Assembly: GCF_000247695.1 (NCBI RefSeq)
Contig: NW_004624732.1
Coordinates: 23,433,773-23,497,772 of the forward strand
Direction of reading: 5' to 3'
DNA: 64,000 bases
DNA from: Heterocephalus glaber
Lineage: Eukaryota > Chordata > Mammalia > Rodentia > Bathyergidae
The notes under the pieces: generated by a model
Told to the model about the DNA's origin: nothing
The model's input: the letters and a program-made list of their open reading frames with translations, nothing else
Database searches by the model: none
Program-made: the position numbers and the translations under genes
In this document: piece after piece, positions 34,876 through 46,278 of the stretch
How positions within the stretch are numbered: the stretch's first letter is position 1
How the letters are laid out: the number at the start of each line of letters is the position of its first letter

Positions 34876-35837
34876 GAAATAAAATAACTAAGCATTTTCT
34901 CCCATTTAGTTCCACTGCTGCACTTAAGGGCTTGTATAACTGCTCAAACAGAAGCTAAGAAAATTGTAATTCTTAAGATTATATTTTATACATTCAGTAT
35001 ACTTAGAAGTTAATTTCTTGAGTCAATTTTTTTCCCCTTCAATTTCTGGTCAGCTAAGGGTAATATTTTAGTTTTTGCTGTTTCCCAAGACCCCATGACA
35101 TGAATAGAAATTCATGTTTCAGATGAACGACCTGCCCCTGAAGACATTTTGTAGGTTAGGCAAAATTTTACTTCTGTCCTCTTAGTGTTTTTTTTCAATT
35201 CTGTCTGAAAATTAAATTGACACAAGGAATATCAGCATGAGAAAAGCATAAGCATTTACTTAGTACAAGCTGTATGTGGCACAGGACACAGACACAGACA
35301 TACACATATGCCAGCTAGACAGAGTAGTAAATTGTGAAAATATGACAGCGCAGAGGGACTTGGAGTAGGGTAGTTAATGGGGGAAAGTGGCTAGGTGGTT
35401 TAACTAGGTTTGTTAGTAGTTTCCTTCCGAGTCAATGTTTTATCCTTGATGAATGATAAGGAAGATCAGAGTCATCTTGCCCTTGCCGTTTCTCATGTGC
35501 CCGTAATTCATAATCAAGTGTGCTGTTCAGTAGTCAGTAGTCAGAATGCCACAACAACAACATGTCGTTTCTTAACTCCTTCAGTTGAAACCCGCGGTCC
35601 ATTTCTGTAGAACAAGAGCTGAATTGACTATAACGACGAGGCTAATATGTTTGCAAAATGAATTTTGCTTTTTAAAAAAATCAAACAAAAAACCCTCCAA
35701 GCCAAGCGAGGGAACCGCTGTATGCAGTCTCGACCACTGGGTAGGTGGAGGCAGAAAGTCACCTGGAGTTTACGAGTTCCTTAGAGATCAGCTAGGGCAA
35801 CATACCGTGACCCTACCCCCCCAAAAGAAAACTCACA
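34876..35837. other. Intergenic, no gene recognised
   Basis: Segment 35215-35560 has an LTR-like look but no diagnostic ends. No ORF stands out. Confidence 0.35.
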
Positions 35838-36050
35838 GACCAGGAGCAGTGTAATCCCAGGTTCTAGGAAAATGAGGCAAGAAGGTCTCAAGTTTCAGAT
35901 CTGCGTCGGCATCTTGGAAATTCTGTCTCAAAAACCAAAAAAGGAAAAGAAAAGATGGTGCCGCCGCCTGCCTAGCAAGAGCAAGGTCCCGAGTTCGATC
36001 CCCGGTACCAAAAAAAAAAAAAGAAAAAAGAAAAAAGAAAAAAGAAAAGA
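35838..36050 (+). mobile_element. Eroded B1 and a 5'-truncated ID
   Basis: B1-like sequence (to about 35935) is followed by an ID beginning mid-element at 'gccgccgcctgcctagcaag' with an (AAAAAG)n tail. gaaaagat lies on both sides of the ID. Confidence 0.7.
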
Positions 36051-36189
36051 TAAAAGGTGAGTGAGAAAAAGAAATACTAGACAAAGGAAAGAATGAATAG
36101 CAAGATATCAAGGGCACAAGTATTGTTTTGGAGTTTATTTTTAAACTCGTTTTGAAACATAATTGTTTTGGACATTGCATTTCGACAAA

Positions 36190-36402
36190 TGGAGTGTGTG
36201 AGAGCGCGGCGAAGAGGCGCCTGACCAGCAGGGGGTGGGCAAGCTTGCCGTGTGCTGGGCCCCCGCAGCTCTCCTTACCTTCTGCCACGCCCCCAAGCCT
36301 CGCCACGCCCCTCTCCCGCCTCTACTTCCGCTTCCCAGAAGCTGGGAGCGTGAGCATTTCCGGGAGCGCCGCGTGGATCCGGGGTGCTGGTGAGCTCTCA
36401 GC
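36190..36402 (+). promoter_or_regulatory. NIFK: NIFK CpG-rich promoter and 5'UTR
   Basis: This GC-rich, TATA-less block precedes the NIFK ATG and has repeated CACGCCC boxes (SP/KLF type) around 36285-36310. ETS-like TTCCG cores occur near 36326 and 36357. The first base of the mRNA cannot be placed exactly. Confidence 0.75.
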
Positions 36403-36507
36403 ATGGCGGTGTTTTCTGGTCCTGCCGCGCCAATTCTGTCTCTGAACCCCCAGGAAGATGCTGAATTTCAGAAGGAGGTGGAGCAGGTTCGGCGTCGCCT
36501 GACCCAG
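36403..36507 (+). CDS. NIFK: NIFK coding exon 1
   Basis: This exon encodes [19 protein letters not shown] through RRRLTQ, 35 codons. It ends CAG|GTGAGT on a codon boundary. Confidence 0.95.
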
Positions 36508-39500
36508 GTGAGTGGCCTGCAGCCAGACTACCTAAATTTGAGGCTGGAAGGCGGCGAGTCTCCCCGATCGCGCAGTTCCGCGTAGCTGGGCGCCTTGCTT
36601 TCTCCACGGCCGCCCACACTGTCGGGTGTGAGATCGGCCTCGAGACCTTGGGGTTTGGGGAGACCACGGTTTCCGGGAGGATGCTGGTAGGCAAACCATG
36701 TGGGGTTTGGCCATGCTGGCTTTAGGTCTTCGTATGGAAAACTAGAGGGAAGTGTAGGCTGTCTCTGGTGGAGAAAAGGGGACCGGCTAGGGGACAGGGA
36801 GGATGGCACCCCCAAGCTGCCAGTTAGTACCATATTAGAGCTATCACGCTTCTGCTGTACCACAAATAAAGACGTAAGACCGGGCATTGGGGAGGTCTGT
36901 ATCCCCGATAATTTTCAAGATCTGAAAAGGCGTTATATGCTAAGCTCTGTTTGCTGGTAAGGGTTCCTGCCATCACGTTTATATTTTGTTTGGTGTTTAT
37001 CGTAAAATACACTATGGAAAACAAATTCTTATTACCAAAGATCAGTGTGACATTGTGAAGGTTACTAACAAGCTTCTTGAAGTTTATCAATTGAGTGTAA
37101 ACCGTGATCTTGCCGTAAGAGTTCAGGGCACGTGTATGTGGAGCTCTCCAGGCAGAAGACTTAGTGACGTATTAAGATTTATTTGCTTACCCATTGACTA
37201 AACGTACAGGTCTGGAGCACATACGCGGTGCTGATGCTGGGATGGGAGGCTGAGAAGATGATTAAGTGAGGACTGTCCTTGTGGGGAGATAGACACCAAA
37301 CAGCTAATTCTAAAATTACACTGTGATAAGTAAAAGTAGTGGTATGTTCTTGGACCAAGGGGTAGAGGTTTTGAAAGTTCTGCTGCAATGTGATTTCTGT
37401 TCTAAAAATGTTTGTTTATCTGGTGTTTTATGTTGTCAGCAAAAAAACCAAGAGCTAAAAAAGAAAGAAGAACTTAAGCCTGGAGTAATTTTTGTGGGTC
37501 ACCTACCTCCAGTACTTTTTGAATCCCAGATCAAAGAATATTTCTCTCAATTTGGGAATATTACAAGATTCAGACTGTCCAGAAGTAAAAGGGTAAGATT
37601 TTTGTAAACCAAACTTGATCGTTTTGTTTTTTAAATGTTTTATCATCAATGACCGATGACACAGAAAGTGTTCACATACTGTTGATTATCAGGCTTCATT
37701 TGGGAAAAGGGTGGGATAAGGTTTAGAATCTGAAAAAGCATCAAGAGCAAAATCCATAATTTCTTTTCCTAAAAGAATTTAATCAGACACCCAAATTAAA
37801 TTGATACTCCAAGTTAATGAATCATATTTATCCAGTGGCTACCAAGCCCAGAAGTAAATGAACTTCAGTCTGAGCTCCAGGTCTATACATCATCTTGTGT
37901 TAGCCTCTGGCAGGAGTATCCCTATAATAGCAAACATTTATGTAGTGATAGTTAAGGACTCTGGAGCCAGACTACCTAGATTTGAGGCCTAGCCGTCTAG
38001 CTACTAGTTGTGTGACTTTGGATACATTTATGTGACCTCTCCATGTTTCTGTTTCAAAGTCTGTAAAATATGAGTAAAATCCACAGCACCAATTTTCTAG
38101 GAGTGTTTAGTCAAGGATTGAATTAGGCAGTAAGCTTAAGGTTCTTAAAACATTGCCTGGCACATAGTAAGCACTGTATGAATGTCAATATTTTATCATA
38201 CCTACCTCCTAATGAATAAAAAGTTTTATTTGGCTTATTTCAGGACTAGAGGAGTGGCCTACTTTAATTCCTCTGTGCATTTATTGGCTATAGCCATAGA
38301 TATCTCATTGTTGGAATCTTGGTTTTTTTTTGGTAAGATTTTTCCACTTGAGTTATAGTAGAGCAAAAGTTAAATTGTTTATGTTTAATTTAAATACGAG
38401 GGGATCAGGTGCATCTGTCATTGGCTACTTGTCCTAAGACCACAGCTTTTAGCTGAGCATGGTGATGCACACCTATAATCCCAGCATTCCGGAGGCTGAG
38501 GCAGGAAGAGCACCCCAAGTTTGAGGCCAGCCTGAACTACATAAGTTGAGACCTTGTCTTTGAAAAACTCACTAGTTTTAAATGTTAGGTTCTGTAAGTA
38601 ATATCTGTTGAAGGGAATCTCAAATTTAAAATGTTGGTATTTCTTCCATTCTAACCAAAATAAGACAATACTTGTCTTGTAATACTGATTTTATATTCTA
38701 TGTAGTTTTTAAAAAAATGTTTCTCTGACTCACTAAATTGATTTTGTTACTCCAAAAAGTACTCCGAGTTTGAAAAATGCTGCTCTAACAAATATCTTCA
38801 GGGTCACTGAGTCTAAAGTAAGCTGTGCTGTTTCTGTCTTCCTCTTAGTGAACTTGAATATCATATACAAAGTAGTTATTGGAATTCCCTGTCTCCTATG
38901 AATCACCTATTCAGATCTTTTGCCCTTTCTTACTGTCTTTGACAAAAACTTTTCTGCCTTTGGTAGGATCTTATTTTGTAAATGTTATAAATCTCCTAAA
39001 ATCAAGGACATTGTCATACCATAACAACAATTTAATGTGTAGTCTTGACATTTCCTTGGTCTCAGAAGTGTCTTTAGCTAGCTTTTTGTACCCATTTTGG
39101 CTCCTTTTTTTTTTTTGAGTCAGGGTCTTACTATGCAGTTCAGGCTGGCCTTGCACTCACTAATAGCCCAGGTTGATCTTGAAATTGCAGTGATCCTCCT
39201 GCCTCAGCCTCCCGAGAGCTGGGATTACAGTGTACACCACCAAGCCTGGCTCTAGGATCTGTTTAAGGGTACGCATTGCACTTACTTGTTACAGCTCTTC
39301 AGCCCATCTGCAACAGCCTCCTTGCCCTTTTCTCCCTAATGGTTTAATTTGTCTTGACATTGACTTTGGAGGCTTCAGACGCATCGCCATACAAAAGGCT
39401 CATTCAATGAGGAGATGCACTAATATTATTTAACATTTCCAGTGTTGTTGCATAGTAAAACCTTCCCTGCTCCAACTTGGATTATTTGCTTGGTATTTCT

Positions 39501-42500
39501 GCATTCTAGGATTAGAGTACTGGTTTGTTGGAGGGGTTGTTTTTGACATGGCATGTATTTCTGAATCACTTTTCAAAAGATCTACGTTAGTTTATTAATG
39601 GTGGGACATTGAATTGGCTGTCACGTTTCTTCCATTGCATCTTTTCCCTCCCTTTTGAGAGGTGGGATTATAAATGGATTTGGAAGCATCTTAATTTTTA
39701 CCAATATCTTCCTGTTTCAAGTAACTACATTGATACTCAGAGTTGTGGAATTGTTTAAGTTGGTTGTTAGTGGCACACTTTGGTGCTAGATATGAGCCAA
39801 TTGGCTCTGAAACCATGTGACTTTATGGTAATTTCTTGTTTCCAGAGTCACATTACAATTTCTATCCCTATCCAGAAATGTTGACAACAAGATGTTCTTA
39901 GGAACTCTTTGTCTGTGCATCTCAACCCTATGAGAGTGGTTATCATCTCCACTTAATGGAATAAAACAGGCTTACACATTCCTTACTGTGTACCTAAATA
40001 CATGTCAGAGCCAGGATCCAAACCTGGGTGTTTGAGCTCCATGGCCATATGCCTAGCAAGAGGCTGGCTGAGAAAATGTGCTCACTGTGGTGTTACACTG
40101 TTCCTTTTCCCTGAGCTGCGAAAGTGGTCAAAGGTAAACATGAAAATGGTTACAGGAGTAAGCTTCTTTTTTGTTTGTTCTTTGTTGCTGTTGTTGTTTG
40201 AAACAGGATCTCACGTAGTTCAGGCTGGCCTTGAACTCACTGTGTAACCCAAGCTGAGCTCAAACTCCTGGCAGTCCTCCTGCCTCAGCTTTTTGTGGGC
40301 CCTGCCAGGTTCTCTTTATTTGATGGAACATCACTATCCAATAAATTCCAGTCATGGTAATCATCTACTTATTATATGTATAACCAGAATCCCACAAGTA
40401 CCTGAAAATTGGCTGCACATTCAACTTTTTTTGGATTTTTTTCTTTTTCCCGTAAGGCTGTGGAATATATGAGTTGAAGTTGGTCTTAAAGATACCATGA
40501 AATTAATTGATAAGGGGCTAAACGTGCATGATTTAAATTAATGGTATGTTAGGGGTTTGATGAATTGCTAGAATTTAGCTGTCAACTTTTCATGATGAAT
40601 TTTCCATTGCAGACTGGAAATAGCAGAGGCTATGCCTTTGTGGAGTTTGCATCTGAGGATGTTGCCAAGATAGTGGCTGAAACGATGCACAACTACCTCT
40701 TCGGTGAAAGACTCCTGGTCTGTAAGTCCTCTTATTTCTTATTATGGGGGAGTGTGGGTGCCCAGCTGACGGTGACTGGGATGGAAAACACTGCTTAGCT
40801 GCTGGATGTGTTGCTTATCTGGGGCAGCTCTCTTTAGGAACAGTGCAAGAATCCAAGTGTGTTTTTCAGGCAGACTCTTAATTGGAATTTTGGTTTGGTT
40901 CCACAGTCCAGGCTGACCTAGCTAGCCTAGGCTGGCCTCAAACTAGCAATCCTGGCTTGGCCTTTTTTTTGGCGTGTGAGTGTGTGTTTATGTGTGAGAG
41001 AGAGGATCTCACTATATAGTTCAGGCTGGCCTTGAACTTGTAGTGATCCTCCTGCCTCGGCTTCCCGAGCACTAGAATTATAGGCCTGCCTCAGCGTTTT
41101 GAGTGCTGGGATTGTGGGCATGTGCTACCCTGCCCAGCTCAAATTAGTTGGAATTTTTTTGGGGGGGTGGGTACTGGAAATCGAACTCAGGACCTCATGC
41201 TTGCCAGGCAGGCGTTATGCCACTGAGCTAAATCCCCGCCTACTAATTGGAATTTTTAAATCTTCCAGTGCAGTAGCTGTTTTTACAGTGAGATGCAGTT
41301 GGACAAGTTTCTTTGGGAGTTCGAGGGAAGAACGGATAGCAGGCTTTGGAGAGCTTTCCTGAGGGAGAATCATTTCCATAGAAACCTGAAAATGCCATAG
41401 GAGTGAGCCAGTGGAACGGGTGGGAGTGAAGGTTGAGATGGCTCTGGCTGTGGCTGAGGGGACAGCAGATGCCAAACCAGACATGATTGTCTGGCTGTGA
41501 AGGAATGTGAGGAGCAGTAGCAGAAACAGATCAGATTATTAAAGGGCTCAAATGAGGCAACTTAGAATTTATCCCAAAGGTGACCCCACCACTTGCACTC
41601 ACAAGGCTGAGGTGGGAGGATCACTGCTAAGTTCAAGGCCATCCTGAACTACATAACAGGACTCTGTCTCAAAAAACAAAAAAAACCAAAAATTTATCCT
41701 GGAAGCAGAGGAGAGCCGGTTAATGGGTTCTAGGTAGGGTAGCATCAAAGGTAAGGATCACATTTCAGAATCAGTCTCAGTGATGCTGGCTGCAGATTTT
41801 CTGCACAGGGGAAGCCATGAATGAGTAGAGCAGCAACATCAGATCAGAAATTAGCAAGTGGAGCCGCTGACTTTGGGCTCTCAGAATACCTGTCTCCAGC
41901 GCTTTACTGCCCTTGCAGGGTCCCAGGGGCCAAGTTCACAGGCTGATGGGGCTGCCAACACATCTTCTCTACCCCAGTTCCCATTGCTGTGGGAGACACC
42001 AGGCATGGGTTTATTCTCACAATAAAGTTACGACTGTTAGCATGGCAAGTGATCCACACTTGTAATCTGAGCTACTCACCAGGCTGAGGCAGAAGGATCA
42101 CAAGTTCAAGACCATCCTGAGCAACAATTTAGTGAAGCCCCATCTCAAAAAGAAAAAATTTTTTAAAGGGCGGAAGATGTAGCTCAGTGGTAGAATACTT
42201 AGTATGCTAAGGCCCTGGGTTCAAACTCTTTTGCTGGGGGTGGGGGGTGGCTCTTGTGAGGTGTAAGTGCTCGGCAAGGCACCTGAAGAGTGTCCACTCA
42301 CACAAGCCAGGTCAGTGCTATACTCTGTGTGACTTGTGGAAAATAACTGAAGGTTCTGAGCTGTGGGATTTGTTGCTTCTCAAAAGTATGAACTAGTAGC
42401 TCCATTAGGATAGAATTGGCTGCTCTGTTGCTCTAATGTGAGATAAACCACATCATTTTGATTATGATGTGAAAAATGGCATGGGGAAATCTAAAGTTAA

Positions 42501-44655
42501 CATTAAAGATATTTTCTTAGCCTTTGGTTAAAAGCTTTTTTACTTTTTAAAAATAGGTCATTTTATGCCACCAGAAAAGGTACATAAAGATCTTTTTAAA
42601 GGCTGGCAAGTTCCATTTCATCATCCAGTATACCCAGCAGTGAAACGGTATAATCATAAGCGGACACTTCTACAAAAGTTGCGGATGGAAGATCGATTTA
42701 AAAAGAAAGAAAAATTACTAAGGAAGAAATTAATTGCTAAAGGAATTGATTATAATTTTCCTTCAATGGTAAATATTTCATCATGAAGTTTTTGGGTGTT
42801 TTTCTTACATGTGAGCTTTGTACCTCACTAGTTAAAACATGTATCTGTATTTTTGTGATTATTTTCAAAGTACCCAGTGCTTGACACACATTGGGTCAGC
42901 AGTGGGACTTTGCTTTGCTAGAGAGCAAACCCAAGGCCTCTTGCCTGCTAAGCACATACTCTGCCCCTGAGCTACACCCCAGCCCTAAATACGAGGTTTT
43001 GCCTAAGTTCTTGAAACATTTTGTTGGGGGTTCTTCCTAAAAACTTAAGAGATGATGTTATCATTTCCATTATAAAGAAGAAACTAACTTTTATTATCTG
43101 TTTTTAAGTTGCCGAAGTCAACCCACTGTTTAACCAAAAGGCATAATGCTGTTAGATTACCATTTAAAGGTGGCATTACCAGAATTAAATAATGTTTGGT
43201 TTACTGTGTGCTGTCAGTAAATATCAGGACTATAAATTGATCCTTTTTATGGTACTCTGTGTTTTTTACTGTAACACATTGAGTCCAGATCTTTCCAGGT
43301 GTTAACATAGAAAAAGGTCTTATTTCTTAACTAAATTTTGAGATTGTTTTTGGACTTCATAGAACCTATAAGGTTATTTCCAAAAAGCTAATGATTTGGT
43401 AAGGGCTGGGCTCTGATCCCAGGTTTATTAGCATTTTAACCTTATCCAGAAACTAGATGACTCCTTTGGCCCACTTCTGGTTGTTAACCCTTTACCAGGC
43501 CCAACCACTGTACTGGACCACTATACTGACATTTGGAAACTGGGACATTGAAGCATATTTTCCTGTACCCACGCTGTTGCTTAGTGGAAAAGCAGGCTGA
43601 CTGCCAGAATTTTGAACTTAGCCAAATGGCCCTGCAGGTTTAGCCTTTATAACTTTGTTTATTTGATATTTTACTCAAGAAGCGGGGAAAAATGCTCCAA
43701 ACAGTAATCTTCAGAAATCTACAAATTGCCAATAAGAGCCAGATAAGAGGAAGGGCTGTGCTCGCTTTGGCATCATATATACTAAAAAGAAAGGAGGGGC
43801 TGAGGATATAGCTTAGTGGTAATGCCCTTGCCTGGCCTGGATGAAGCCTGGGTTTAATCACTAGCACTGAAAAAGGTGGGGAAGGAATATAATCAAGACT
43901 ACTGTAGTTAATGAATATGGAAATTGTTAAAAGTCTTAAATTTATTTCAAGGTTTTATCTACCAAGAAGAAAGAGGTTTCAGACAAAAAAGAGATTTCTC
44001 CCAAAAAGAATAAGGCTTCAGGCATACCTAAGAAGAAGAAGAAAAGGGTTTCAAAAGGCTCTCTTGTCACTCCTGATAAGACTGTGGATAGCCAGGTAAA
44101 ACTGTCTTAGTATTCTGGGCACTAGGTGTTGTAGAAATAATTTAAAGCAAGAAAAGCAGTTTGTGCCATTGTCATTTTGTTAAGATTTCAAATTTAATAT
44201 TGTGAAATTTTGAGTTACGCTTAACTGGTAATTCAGCAGTTTTCTACCTAAAACCTTACAGTTGAACATATCCCAATTAATGAATTTCCATACTAAACTT
44301 GGTAAATGTCTTGGCTGATTATCTGAAATTGTGTCACCAGAAGGCTGAACTGGGCCTAAAGTAACACGGGACACCTTGTAAAATTAGAAAGGAGGTGATA
44401 CTTCGGTGTAAAGTCAGTCCTAATATTGTGCCACATTTGTGTGATCTAATCCTCTGTCGATCCCAGAGCGCCACACCAGTTTGTACACCAACATTTCTGG
44501 AGAAACGAAAATCTGAAGTGGCTGAAATGAATGATGATAAAGATGATGAAATAGTCTTCAAACAGCCTGTATCCAGTGTAAAGGAAACACCAGAGACTCC
44601 AGCACCCACTCGTTCAGGGAAAAAAAGACAAAGGCGAAGAAAAAGCAAACAGTGA
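36403..44655 (+). CDS. NIFK: NIFK: RRM protein binding the Ki-67 FHA domain, 303-residue model
   Basis: NIFK is a nucleolar RNA-binding protein that moves with Ki-67 to mitotic chromosome surfaces and supports large-subunit pre-rRNA processing. Exons are 36403-36507, 37440-37592, 40613-40721, 42557-42768, 43952-44095 and 44467-44655. They join to 303 codons plus TGA. The RRM spans about residues 50-125, with RNP2 IFVGHL at 52-57 and RNP1 RGYAFVEF at 91-98. A basic [18 protein letters not shown] region follows, then a lysine-rich linker. The C-terminal FHA ligand is [15 protein letters not shown]; Thr244 and Thr248 match the phospho-threonines known in the human protein. All introns are GT-AG. 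The start is an ATG in good context (CAGCATGG). Human NIFK has about 20 extra residues between exons 4 and 5 of this model; no usable equivalent exon was found, so the linker may be incomplete. Confidence 0.95.
37440..37592 (+). CDS. NIFK: NIFK coding exon 2, start of the RRM
   Basis: This exon is 153 nt with acceptor TTGTCAG and donor GTAAGA. It encodes a KKKEELKPG lead, RNP2 (IFVGHLP) and the first RRM helix through RFRLSRSKR. Confidence 0.95.
37950..38195 (+). mobile_element. MIR SINE in NIFK intron 2
   Basis: Nearly the whole MIR order is present: 'ctctggagccagactaccta', 'gttgtgtgactttgg', 'ctgtaaaatatgagtaaaat' and 'cctggcacatagtaagcact'. Confidence 0.85.
38450..38570 (+). mobile_element. 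B1-type SINE
   Basis: 'gctgagcatggtgatgcaca' to 'ctgaactacataagttgaga'. Confidence 0.82.
39107..39252 (-). mobile_element. B1-type SINE, antisense
   Basis: A T-rich head and 'ctcctgcctcagcctcccga', ending near 'ccaccaagcctggc'. Confidence 0.83.
39880..40045 (-). mobile_element. MIR SINE fragment, antisense
   Basis: 'catctccacttaatggaata' and 'cagagccaggatccaaacct' are in the reversed MIR order. Confidence 0.6.
40178..40300 (-). mobile_element. B1-type SINE, antisense
   Basis: 'gttcaggctggccttgaact' and 'cagtcctcctgcctcagct'. Confidence 0.8.
40613..40721 (+). CDS. NIFK: NIFK coding exon 3, RNP1
   Basis: This exon is 109 nt. The acceptor is CATTGCAG and the donor GTAAGT. It encodes [20 protein letters not shown] to FGERLLV plus one base of the next Cys codon. 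Confidence 0.95.
40890..41245 (-). mobile_element. Antisense B1 cluster and ID in NIFK intron 3
   Basis: B1 pieces lie at about 40896-40960 and 41000-41140, and an ID at 41168-41241 ('ctggaaatcgaactcaggac'). ttggaattttt-type flanks border the ID. Confidence 0.8.
41580..41692 (+). mobile_element. B1-type SINE, diverged
   Basis: 'cacaaggctgaggtgggagg' to 'aggactctgtctcaaaa'. Confidence 0.7.
42038..42235 (+). mobile_element. B1+ID composite SINE
   Basis: The B1 half runs to 'ccccatctcaaaaag'. The ID half is 'gaagatgtagctcagtggta' to 'ccctgggttcaaa'. Confidence 0.83.
42557..42768 (+). CDS. NIFK: NIFK coding exon 4, basic linker
   Basis: This exon is 212 nt. It completes Cys, then [36 protein letters not shown] and GIDYNFPSM. 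The acceptor is AAATAG and the donor GTAAAT. It ends in phase 0. Confidence 0.94.
42905..42987 (-). mobile_element. ID-type SINE, antisense, older
   Basis: 'gagctacaccccagccc' and 'gctaagcacatactctgccc' identify it. It lies in NIFK intron 4. Confidence 0.75.
43758..43787 (+). pseudogene. U6 snRNA 5' fragment
   Basis: About 30 bases match the 5' end of U6 snRNA (gtgctcgctttggca, then atatactaaaa) with a few changes. It stops before the conserved ACAGAGA box, so it is a truncated retro-copy and not a functional snRNA gene. Confidence 0.8.
43796..43873 (+). mobile_element. ID-type SINE next to the U6 fragment
   Basis: 'gctgaggatatagcttagtg' to 'tttaatcactagcactgaaa'. Only eight purines separate it from the U6 fragment, in the same orientation. 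Confidence 0.85.
43952..44095 (+). CDS. NIFK: NIFK coding exon 5, lysine-rich linker
   Basis: This exon is 144 nt and reads [20 protein letters not shown] to TPDKTVDSQ. The acceptor is TTTCAAG and the donor GTAAAA. The closing DKTVDSQ aligns with the segment just before the Ki-67-binding motif in human NIFK. A longer ATG-initiated ORF over the same bases is in another frame. Confidence 0.9.
44467..44655 (+). CDS. NIFK: NIFK coding exon 6, Ki-67 FHA ligand and stop
   Basis: This exon begins after CGATCCCAG with [20 protein letters not shown], then [12 protein letters not shown] and a basic tail ending [10 protein letters not shown] before TGA at 44653-44655. It holds the two TP sites used as phospho-ligands. 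Confidence 0.95.
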   Translation, partial: SATPVCTPTFLEKRKSEVAEMNDDKDDEIVFKQPVSSVKETPETPAPTRSGKKRQRRRKSKQ

Positions 44656-45020
44656 TTTTGAATGTATTCTGTGCAGCATATCTTAAAAGAAATTGTGATT
44701 TGGTGTAAAGGCTGACTCCTGTATTACACTAGATACAACCAAATCAACTATTAAGACTTTCAGAGGAAAAACATACTGATTGTTCCAGGTCTGTAAGGAA
44801 AGCAGTGAGTAATTTTGGCTTATCTGTCCTTGGTGAGATCTGGGGAGCATTGCAGCCTGCAGTACAGGCTCATAGTGCCTTTGTCCTGGTCTCCTACTTT
44901 TGTGTTTAGCGCCCCTTGGTTTACCTTGTCTATATGTCACTGTTGACTGCAGGTTGAAGTACTGAAGGGTTGTGGCCTTTTGCCACCAGCAAATAAAGTT
45001 CACCAGTCTTGCTTGACCAT
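44656..45020 (+). terminator. NIFK: NIFK 3'UTR and poly(A) signal
   Basis: A short unique 3'UTR leads to AATAAA at 44992-44997, followed by T-rich and GT-rich sequence (GTCTTGCTTG and TGGTTGTTGTG). Cleavage is expected about 15-25 bases after the signal. Confidence 0.75.
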
Positions 45021-45299
45021 CTGCATGGTTGTTGTGCATATTTAACCCATAAAGGGTACTTTTGACTTTTGGTGGTTGAAGTTCTACAGAAGAGTAAGAA
45101 GGCGTTTAAAGTGTAAACACAGACACAGAAATGACTCCTTTTTACCAGTGTTACAGTTAGTTTTTGGTGGCTTAGAATGGATGTATAAGTACCATTTTCC
45201 ATCACTATCATCATGTGGGAATTGCATTCAAAGATTCAAACAATCAACAAGTAAACTTTTTGTACAATTAAATTTGTATGCAAAGAGGATTTAGGAGCC

Positions 45300-45764
45300 T
45301 TGAAAAAAATAGCAATTTCCTTCTCTATAAATTTCTCGTTCCCTTGAAATGTGCTTTTGTATTAGCTAATCCAGATTCGTCAAAATACACCCATCACCAT
45401 CAAGCATTTTTTCATCAGTATTTATATCTGTGATACGATTAGATACTGAAGTAATTGTTCTGATGCAAAATGTAAAACCAATTTAGTTTTGAGTATATAT
45501 GAAGCAGATACGCCTCTAGAATAGACTCATTCTGGACACAGGATTTCAATTTGTATTTGAATGAATGGAAACAACTGCTTCCCTTTTTATACTTTTGCAG
45601 CTTCAGGAAAAAAACACCAAAGTGGCATAGATGTGACTTTCAGGTTCAGTAGGAGGAGAGGGGCTGCAATCTGGAGTAGTAGCCACTCAGCCAATAATAT
45701 TTCTGAAAGGTTTTCAGTAAACAGTCTGTGACCAGAGCTACACAAAAATGCTTTTAGTTTTGTT
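45300..45764. other. Intergenic flank after NIFK, no feature recognised
   Basis: Unique AT-rich sequence. It could carry an extended NIFK 3'UTR if a distal poly(A) site is used. Confidence 0.35.
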
Positions 45765-45865
45765 CTGCTGCAGGTAGAACCCAGGGCCTTACACATTCTG
45801 GGCAAGCATTCTACCACTGAGCAACACCCCAGCCTCAAAATGCATCTTTTTTTTTTTTTTTTTAA
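45765..45865 (-). mobile_element. ID-type SINE, antisense
   Basis: 'gtagaacccagggccttaca' to 'accactgagcaacaccccag', followed by a T run. Confidence 0.75.
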
Positions 45866-46099
45866 TGAAAAGTCATCCATAAAAATACTAATGCTATGGG
45901 ATGATAGGTTACTTTTCCTGTTCCTGGTTTTTAAAAATTAATACAAGTATGTATCAACCAAAGACTACAGAAAACAAAAGAAAAAGGGAATCCACTGAGC
46001 AAGTTCAGCTGGAGCCAGATATTTCACAAACTGCATACTGGCCGCAAGATAGGAGTGGGAAATTACTGGATAAACAGTGTAGAGGTTTGCTTAAATGTT

Positions 46100-46278
46100 T
46101 TAGCCAACCATGCTGGCACAAGCCTGTAATCTCAACACTCTGGGAAGCTGAGGCAGGAAGATTGCAAGTTAGAGCCCAGCCTGGGCAATTTAGCAAGGTC
46201 CTGTCTCAATAATAAAGACGGCTGGGGTTGTATCCCAGTTTGAAGGCCCAGGGTTCAATATCCAGTACCACAAAAAAA
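46100..46278 (+). mobile_element. B1+ID composite SINE
   Basis: The B1 half ('cctgtaatctcaacactctg') joins a shortened ID half ('ggctggggttgtatcccagt' to 'atccagtaccac'). Confidence 0.8.

Noticed and set aside
35833..36306. 157-codon minus-strand ORF upstream of NIFK
   Set aside because: It crosses an ID tail, a B1 and the NIFK promoter, and its hydrophobic F-rich middle is a translated A-rich tail.
43758..43787. Functional U6 snRNA gene
   Set aside because: Only the 5' end is present, and the ACAGAGA box and 3' stem are missing.
43911..44099. 62-codon ATG ORF over NIFK exon 5
   Set aside because: It is in a different frame from the conserved lysine-rich exon, which has good splice sites and joins its neighbours in phase 0.
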